Origin: Closterium sp. NIES-65
Lineage: Eukaryota > Streptophyta > Zygnematophyceae > Desmidiales > Closteriaceae
Direction of reading: 5' to 3'
Assembly: GCA_948144175.1 (NCBI GenBank)
Contig: CANXME010001998.1
Coordinates: 62,001-126,000, forward strand
DNA: 64,000 nucleotides
The notes beneath the pieces are model-generated. The model was not told the DNA's origin. It made no database searches and saw only the letters and a program-made list of their open reading frames with translations. Numbering within the stretch: the stretch's first letter is position 1; each line of letters opens with the position of its first letter. Both the position numbers and the translations under genes were made by a program. This document shows positions 63,301 to 64,000 of the stretch, one piece after another.

Positions 63301-64000
63301 TGACCATTAGTGAGGAGGGTGACTATTACCGGTGTTTCCCGCCCGACCCGGGCATTGGTACTGCTGCTCTAGGTGCCAGTGCGTCTGTGCTCTCAGGTAC
63401 TCGTGAGGCTGCTCTCTCAGGTACTAGTGAGTCTGCGCTCTCAGGTACTTCTTCCGCTTCGGCCTCCCACACCTTCACCCTTGACTCTGGAGCGTCTCGC
63501 TCCTTCTTTCGGGACCGCACCACCCTCACGCCGCTTAGTCGGCCGGTTGCGGTGTCCCTGGCTGACCCCTCTGGGGGTCCTGTTCTGTCTCGCTTCTCCA
63601 CAGTCCTCCCGTGTCCGGCGGCTCCCTCTGGCACCCTGTCTGGTCTCTACCTCCCCTCGTTCTCTACGAACTTGGTGAGTGGTGCTGACCTACAGGATGC
63701 GGGAGTCCACCAGTTCACCCCTGCTCGTCAGCGAGTGACGCACTGCATAGAGGCTAGCACAGGTCGTCGCCTGGCTACGTTTACACGTCAGCCAGGGTCA
63801 AGCCTGTACACAGTGACCACTGCTTCTCCTCCAGTTCATGAGTGTGGTATGGTCCCCTCGTCAGGTCAGGTGTTTGCTGCAGCGTCCAGGTCTGGTCCTG
63901 AGTCTGCCCCCTGTTCGTGTCGTCGCCTGTCCCACGAGACTCTCCTCTGGCACCACCGCCTGGGTCACCCCTCTCTGCTTCGGCTCAGAGGCATGGCCTC
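63300..64000 (+). pseudogene. Element L protease and pre-integrase (window end)
   Basis: Low-complexity ALSGTSES-type repeats, then TFTLDSGASRSFFRDRTTL with the intact DSG of the protease near 63480, LYLPSFSTNLVSGADL, CSCRRLSHETLLWHHRLGHPSL and the window edge. Frame changes near 63600 as in the other copies. Confidence 0.9.

Larger units (their letters stand above)
60650..64000 (+). mobile_element. Element L: copia element, truncated by the window end
   Basis: LTR at 60650-60782, primer site, GC-rich leader, gag, protease and pre-integrase in the same order as J and A. Integrase, RT and 3' LTR lie beyond 64000. It inserted downstream of the second transposase exon. Confidence 0.93.

Noticed and set aside
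1..64000. Simple reassignment of TAG to glutamine as the whole explanation of in-frame TAGs
   Set aside because: Some TAGs replace tryptophan (24217, 32425, 36334), and CAG is used normally for Gln throughout; kept only as an alternative to test.

Overview
This window is eukaryotic repeat-rich DNA, dominated by LTR retrotransposons of the Ty1/copia type with one Ty3/gypsy chromovirus remnant. A gypsy element with a chromodomain, copia elements primed by initiator-Met-like tRNA, spliceosomal-type introns (GTAAGT...CAG) and very GC-rich element bodies beside AT-richer flanks fit a large-genome member of the green lineage (charophyte-type alga or early plant). That placement is inference; no host marker gene is recognisable.

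Layout. (1) 1-2109: 3' part of a gypsy pol reading in one frame with four TAG stops, plus its 398-bp LTR. (2) 2110-5665: an antisense copia integrase fragment, then a coding-less copia derivative (C) whose 3' LTR is split by a complete 1,549-bp coding-less element (B) with 129-bp LTRs and a perfect 5-bp target-site duplication (TSD). (3) 5666-7250: AT-richer sequence with weak exon-like blocks, interrupted by a 344-bp TRIM-like element. (4) 7246-14596: complete but decayed copia element A (minus strand), 132-bp LTRs, TSD CAAGT. (5) 14597-20365: two minisatellites (38 and 39 bp units) flanking a copia integrase fragment, an unrecognised decayed coding region, and about 2 kb where I see nothing. 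(6) 20366-58925: one nest. An old copia element F (plus) is split by G (21024-23075), by near-intact copia E (24502-30309, minus) and by H (33046-58829, plus). H's 3' LTR is split by I (39003-58778, minus), and I is split by J (39787-46897, plus) and by K (about 50140-57450, minus, 5'-truncated). Each insertion except K has a perfect 5-bp TSD in the sequence. (7) 58926-60649: exons of a pogo/CENP-B-like DDE transposase gene. (8) 60650-64000: copia element L, running off the window.

A, B, C, J, K and L (and more distantly F) form one superfamily. Where the parts are present they have LTRs of about 122-133 bp starting TGTCA, an initiator-Met-like primer site, a GC-rich 5' leader made of copy-specific tandem repeats, a gag with a long Gly/Ser tract and an unusual zinc motif, and a conserved 3' untranslated block. 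E, H and I are three other copia lineages. Most in-frame stops in these polyproteins are TAG, many at positions where sister copies have CAG (Gln) or TGG (Trp), suggesting a specific decay process rather than random mutation.
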